This document shows, one piece after another, positions 40,201 through 43,168 of a DNA stretch of 43,168 bases. Location: positions 1 through 43,168 of the IMG/VR virus record IMGVR_UViG_3300020420_000029. The stretch is one strand, 5' to 3'. A model generated the notes under the pieces. That model ran no database searches, was not told the origin of the DNA, and saw only the letters and a program-made list of their open reading frames with translations. Made by a program: the position numbers and the translations under genes. Every line of letters starts with the position of its first letter. The first letter of the stretch is position 1. The DNA comes from a virus.

Positions 40201-43168
40201 CTGGAAACCAAAATAATTAGCAACCGCTCCCGGCGATACAGTGTCTTTGCCTGTACCGTAAATAACAGCCGTGCCTATCTTAGGTAACTTAGCCAGTCCG
40301 TCTTCGCCAATTAGCTCTACCAGCAATTTTCTATTAATCTTGCCTACGTCTAGCTCTACTTTGTTTCCTAATGCGTCTGTGCCTTTTGTTAGCCCGTACA
40401 TTAGTTTGTATATAGGCTTTTGGTTTAGCTCTGCTTCAACACCGGGTCGTAGCTCTTCTGCCCTAGCGTCACGCTCTTCTAGTTGACCTTTTTCAATATC
40501 TTTTAATTTTTTAGCAACGTGTTTCGCTTTAGCTTGTGCCTTTGCCCGGTCTACCTTCTGCCGATATTCGTTATATTCTTTTTGGGTCATGCCAGCTTCT
40601 TGAGCTGTATTAAACATAGCAGATAACTTGTATTGGTCTTGCATGGTGGCTAGCTCACTATCAGTAGCCAGCATACGGTCCATAACTGCTTTGACCTCTA
40701 GACTATATTCTACATCTAGCCCGTTGTAGCCGCCCATTCGTTTAATAGCTCTGTAGACACTAGTCATCCACGCTGCAAACCGTGTAAAGGCATCCAGCAA
40801 TGTAAATGACGGGGCTTCGCCTTTTTGCAAATAATTTTCAAAACCTCTGGCAAATTGCTCATGCATAGCTATTGCCACATACCGGGTAGTACTATCCCCT
40901 CTTAGGTCACCACTCATTATAAACTTTTTGAGTTGGTTCTCTGACATATTTTGTATCTTAGCAGCAGCTTCTTTGTTCTTATCTTTGTTCGCTCGTTTAA
41001 CTGCTTCTTCTCTAATTGGTCCTGTGCGGCTAGCCCACCAGCGTTTCACTGTGGTCCAATCTTTATCTAGTTTGCCGCCAAACTCTGACGCATCTTCTTT
41101 GAGCTGCTCTAACCAGAAATGTCCGGCTTCGTGCAAAAACGTACTACGGTCTGCACTTTCAAAAATTTGAATTAATGTTACTGGCTTACCGTTCTGGTCT
41201 ATAATTTGGTCTTTTGGTGTAAACGTACCCCCAGTGTTTGTTTCTCTAGTTTGCTCTAATGTTAGACCTTCAGAACCCGGCAATTGACTTAACGTAGTGT
41301 CTACTGCTGGCTCACCTGTCGTTACATATTGTAACGGAAGTAAGTCTACTTTCTGGTCAGCAAACGGTCTTTCAGATAACGGCTTGCCCTTAGCTTCTGG
41401 ATTAAAGTTTACCCAGCTATTCTGTCCTCTGGTTTCAGATGTTAATGCCCATCTAGCCCACGGGCTTTTAGTCATTAACATATGATTACGCCACGCAGCT
41501 TCTTCGCCTAGCGGTCCAAAACCTACCGTACTCATTGTATGAGCAAAGTAATCGTGTACCGCTCGTAGCAGGTCGTTATACAGCAACGGCACACCGTTGA
41601 TATCAACACGCCCACTGTCACGCAATAACGGGTGGTCTTCGTATACTACACCCGGTGGACCAAACTGGTCTGGAATTGTCTGGAATATAAACAGGTGATT
41701 GTTTGCGTTTACATCGTTACGCATTTCCTCAGACATTTTCTTGCCTGAGTACGGTTCGCCTTTACCTGTAAAAATTTCTACTTTGATAGGTAGCGTGTCA
41801 AATTGTTCTAGCAGCTCTACGCTTAATTCTTCGTATGCTCGTCTGACATCTGGGTTGTCTAAATTATTTAAGCCCATATCGTTATAGGCTTCCATAATTT
41901 CTGTCTGAGTATCTATCTGGTCTTGCGTCAGTTCACCAGCTTGCTCAGTAGGTGTCACGGTTCGTTTAGCTAACCGTGACGATAACCTTATTGCTGTTTT
42001 GTTTGCTTCGTCTGTTTTCGGGGAACGAAACTCACCTTTGACTTCCCGGTAGCTATTTGTGGCTCCGTATCCACTACCGTAAGCCCATAGGCGCTCAATC
42101 GTTCTGGTAACCTGTTGTGCATTGCTTCCAATAAGCTCTGCGGCTCTTCCGATTGCGGTGTCAAATTCTTCGATTGCTTTTGCGTCATTTGGGTCTCCTA
42201 AGTAATACGCAAGCAGACTGCCGTCCTCACCTACGGTGAAGCCGACTAGACCACTTTCGTCTATTATTTTTGTCAGCTCTTGTTCACTGAGCTGCTCTTT
42301 CATTTGGAATGTTACCACAGAAGTATTAAAACTTCCATCAGTATATTGATAACCTACTCTTTTTTTATTTTTAGAGGGTTTTTCTCTAACGTGAAATTGC
42401 TCTTGGTTAAACATTTCTGCAAACCTAACCAAAGCAGCTAACGCTCTTGGGCGGTCTTCGTTCCGCATTTCTATTTCTAAAGCAAGAGACGGTTCAGCTT
42501 CCCCACCATAAAATCCGTAACTAGGTACTTTAGTTATGGTGAGGGCTGGCTTTTTCTTTTTGCCTGTGCCTGTCATTATACCTTGCGTATGATAGACTAA
42601 GGCGTTGTACGCTATTTCCTGTAGCGCAACAAAAGCGTCCCGGTCTCCGTTGACTGCCGCTTTATGTAAATTGTTTAGACCCGGTATTGTCCCGGTAGCA
42701 GATGACAAGCCTATTCGTATCTTGCCTGTTTCCGCTTCCCATTTTCTCTGCTTACGCAGCTCCATTAATCTTTTAGCTGTACGCTTCAGATGGTCCACGT
42801 CAGCTTTGCTCATACCTTTAGTTACATCACCTTTTTCTGTAGACCGCCCTGCAAACTCTTTTCTAGGCTGGCTCAGTTCTTGTAACTGTGATTGATAACC
42901 ACCTTCTTTTAGTACTTGTTGATAGACCCCTGTATTTAGCAACGTGCTAAAATCAGGAACGTCACCTATCATTTCATGTGTCAGGTCACCGTCTTCTAAT
43001 ATCTGTAGCTCTGTTCTAGTCTCGCCTTTAGCGCTAGTTTTTTCGTACAAAGCTTTTGCCATAGACCAGATAGTCTCTTGTACTTCCATAGGGTCCATGT
43101 TGGCTTCAATAGCAGCTCTTCGTGTCAACACCGTCATAGCCATGTATCCGGGGCTTTTCCCAAAACAC
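37228..43168 (-). CDS. Giant polyvalent-type virion protein, C-terminal 1,971+ residues, with zincin motif
   Basis: Continuation of the frame that starts at 3784. In full-length numbering, residues about 1240-1275 hold a GYMAMTVLTRRAAI segment. Residues about 1765-1830 hold a block containing HDYFAH, FGPLGEEAAWRNH and ETRGQNSWVNF, which I know from large phage polyvalent proteins. Residues 1913-1917 are HEAGH, a zincin metallopeptidase motif (HExxH) within TFLHEAGHFWLEQL. Long charged, probably coiled-coil helices cover roughly 2050-2500. The C-terminus has two hydrophobic segments (about 3006-3030 and 3045-3065) and resembles the large-polyvalent-associated C-terminal domains (LPD38-like; from memory). 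Known family behaviour is packaging in the virion and entry into the host with DNA. A protease or host-targeting activity is inferred from the motif. At the very contig end (43162-43168) the sequence departs from bases 77-83, so the last two codons there are unreliable. Confidence 0.85.
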   Translation of the reverse strand, partial: CFGKSPGYMAMTVLTRRAAIEANMDPMEVQETIWSMAKALYEKTSAKGETRTELQILEDGDLTHEMIGDVPDFSTLLNTGVYQQVLKEGGYQSQLQELSQPRKEFAGRSTEKGDVTKGMSKADVDHLKRTAKRLMELRKQRKWEAETGKIRIGLSSATGTIPGLNNLHKAAVNGDRDAFVALQEIAYNALVYHTQGIMTGTGKKKKPALTITKVPSYGFYGGEAEPSLALEIEMRNEDRPRALAALVRFAEMFNQEQFHVREKPSKNKKRVGYQYTDGSFNTSVVTFQMKEQLSEQELTKIIDESGLVGFTVGEDGSLLAYYLGDPNDAKAIEEFDTAIGRAAELIGSNAQQVTRTIERLWAYGSGYGATNSYREVKGEFRSPKTDEANKTAIRLSSRLAKRTVTPTEQAGELTQDQIDTQTEIMEAYNDMGLNNLDNPDVRRAYEELSVELLEQFDTLPIKVEIFTGKGEPYSGKKMSEEMRNDVNANNHLFIFQTIPDQFGPPGVVYEDHPLLRDSGRVDINGVPLLYNDLLRAVHDYFAHTMSTVGFGPLGEEAAWRNHMLMTKSPWARWALTSETRGQNSWVNFNPEAKGKPLSERPFADQKVDLLPLQYVTTGEPAVDTTLSQLPGSEGLTLEQTRETNTGGTFTPKDQIIDQNGKPVTLIQIFESADRSTFLHEAGHFWLEQLKEDASEFGGKLDKDWTTVKRWWASRTGPIREEAVKRANKDKNKEAAAKIQNMSENQLKKFIMSGDLRGDSTTRYVAIAMHEQFARGFENYLQKGEAPSFTLLDAFTRFAAWMTSVYRAIKRMGGYNGLDVEYSLEVKAVMDRMLATDSELATMQDQYKLSAMFNTAQEAGMTQKEYNEYRQKVDRAKAQAKAKHVAKKLKDIEKGQLEERDARAEELRPGVEAELNQKPIYKLMYGLTKGTDALGNKVELDVGKINRKLLVELIGEDGLAKLPKIGTAVIYGTGKDTVSPGAVANYFGFQTFEEMMNALNVFIPFEQGVNQQLSAALLDEGPVVEEGATSEAIASVHETDLRSEVLQAELDALRSSEPAFKIKFIKAMAKQRLLAKTVREINPTKFLAAEKKHAREAGKALRKGDKISAYRHKFQQLVNYEMAKEAIRLQKQIAKQRTTLVKYKGDRKKFPNIDADYMDRVRSILDLYSLGPRMSEQRRAKLELQALARWMAAAEENDGAIFEYPAVLAEADRVKNFNELSVADFEDLYNSIETIVKQGRLKKKLLVGKERRDRATLIAQLVSKLQSRPTAKATKARKKNITTTDQSLLDKGAIRLSYLDAALLKVELLLEMMDNNEPNGIWHQTIYQPFADASAAEQDMLGKISARINAKLNALPKDVRKKLGKRVDVGELALPGEKWDRGSLLMLALNTGNESNLQKLINGEREYGRNINEELIDKALSALTKEEWELIQDIWNISEEIYPAVDQIYRNENGRSPAKIEPRSITNQHGTWTGGYFPMLYDGSRSKKGEDIDNMDALQAFQSSTVKASLNSSMTKERSEAFAAPIDFRIERLLNVFDRPVHFITHYEAVRNAKKILNSPEIVDVVTEKVGAAYLRELQNWVGAIAANNENQPPTNAWETLALGVRNNVTVAVLGLSYSTMAAQLLGYTATVDRLMADTTYGPISAAVVTKDILLGVKQAIDPKTRKMVFDLSGEMRNRLESTDREVRTALRTFKGKQGIRARVSEMAMLAIAGIQMYGVDVPTWLAAYNRALRAEPNNVEGAVKYADRVVRISQTAGGLKDLNEVQRKAGIMKIFTMFYSFFALLYGLTRQITGEVRLKQPLTVAKAAARIFVLITVAEAAQALLTDKVPDFDEEDDETGEKKTTVEKWLLTRTVNTLGGTVPFVRDIVGGFVSDYGYSMSPVESFGENLIRAADYLTDKYDYVTDVDADPEDDPELQRIRPLITTLGTIFGLPGAIQVNRTLSAWIADNDEELDEDLKPSWFDYIAGYNKEKAKKRVE
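43086..43161. repeat. Terminal repeat of the contig (copy of bases 1-76)
   Basis: Bases 43086-43161 are identical to 1-76. This marks circular closure of the assembly at 43,085 bp. It is an assembly overlap, not evidence of short terminal repeats in the virion. The seven bases after it (43162-43168, AAAACAC) differ from bases 77-83 (GGGACGC) at four positions, all G to A. Confidence 0.9.

Noticed and set aside
1-43168. tRNA genes, CRISPR arrays, rRNA
   Set aside because: I saw no GGTTCRANYCC-type T-loops or cloverleaf arrangement and no regularly spaced repeats; the only repeat cluster (19489-19581) is too short and irregular for CRISPR.
1-43168. Temperate functions (integrase, CI-like repressor, attachment site)
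   Set aside because: None of the proteins has tyrosine or serine recombinase motifs, and no HTH repressor of that type is visible. The polymerase also has the Phe associated with virulent phages.
1-43168. Phage-encoded RNA polymerase, expected from the T7-like tail and core
   Set aside because: No protein with T7-type RNA polymerase motifs is present; promoters look like host sigma70 types.

Overview
The window is a virtually complete genome of a virulent tailed phage with podovirus architecture. Its last 76 matching bases (43086-43161) repeat bases 1-76, so the contig closes into a circle of 43,085 bp. The virion genes combine three lineages: a Bordetella BPP-1-like head (portal, Bbp19-like protein, scaffold, capsid, Bbp16-like cement), a T7-like tail and internal core (tail tubular A and B, gp14-like core protein, T7-type fibre adaptor), and one giant ejection protein. 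I see no integrase, repressor, reverse transcriptase, tRNA or phage RNA polymerase. The early genes carry sigma70-like promoters, so host RNA polymerase probably transcribes them. Near-total avoidance of GANTC in the stretches I read (the CcrM site of Alphaproteobacteria), together with a holin of the gene-transfer-agent type, points to an alphaproteobacterial host, probably marine. That is inference.

Layout: transcription diverges from a control region near 21.95 kb. Rightward (22.0-31.0 kb) lies the early and replication operon: a small SVGD-motif protein, a papain-like cysteine peptidase-like protein, an SNF2-type helicase, a Cas4-like nuclease with four cysteines, a probable ssDNA-binding protein, a family A DNA polymerase, several small zinc-binding or regulatory proteins, and an ArdC-type antirestriction protein. 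Three near-identical promoters (21.98, 28.28 and 30.06 kb) carry a palindrome TATCA-N5-TGATA over the -35 box, and rho-independent-like hairpins punctuate the operon.

Leftward from 21.9 kb come a small protein and a primase-polymerase/helicase fusion, then a 170 bp non-coding region with five copies of a 9-bp repeat and an attenuator-like leader. After that follow a RuvC-like resolvase and the late operon: a GIY-YIG nuclease fused to a terminase small subunit, the large terminase, head, tail and core proteins, and a 3,213-residue giant protein that runs through the contig ends (3784 to 1, then 43085 to 37228). The late operon goes on through two fibre proteins (the second with RCC1-like propeller repeats) and a lysis block (3TM holin, M15 endolysin, EF-hand membrane protein) that ends at 31160, facing the early operon.

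Most noteworthy are the GIY-YIG/TerS fusion, the strong absence of GATC, GANTC, GGCC and CGCG alongside an ArdC protein, the skewed sequence context of CCGG sites, the repeated operator-promoters, the iteron and attenuator region, five tiny basic proteins sharing a K-V-K-V-(R/K)-K tag, and the RCC1 tail fibre.
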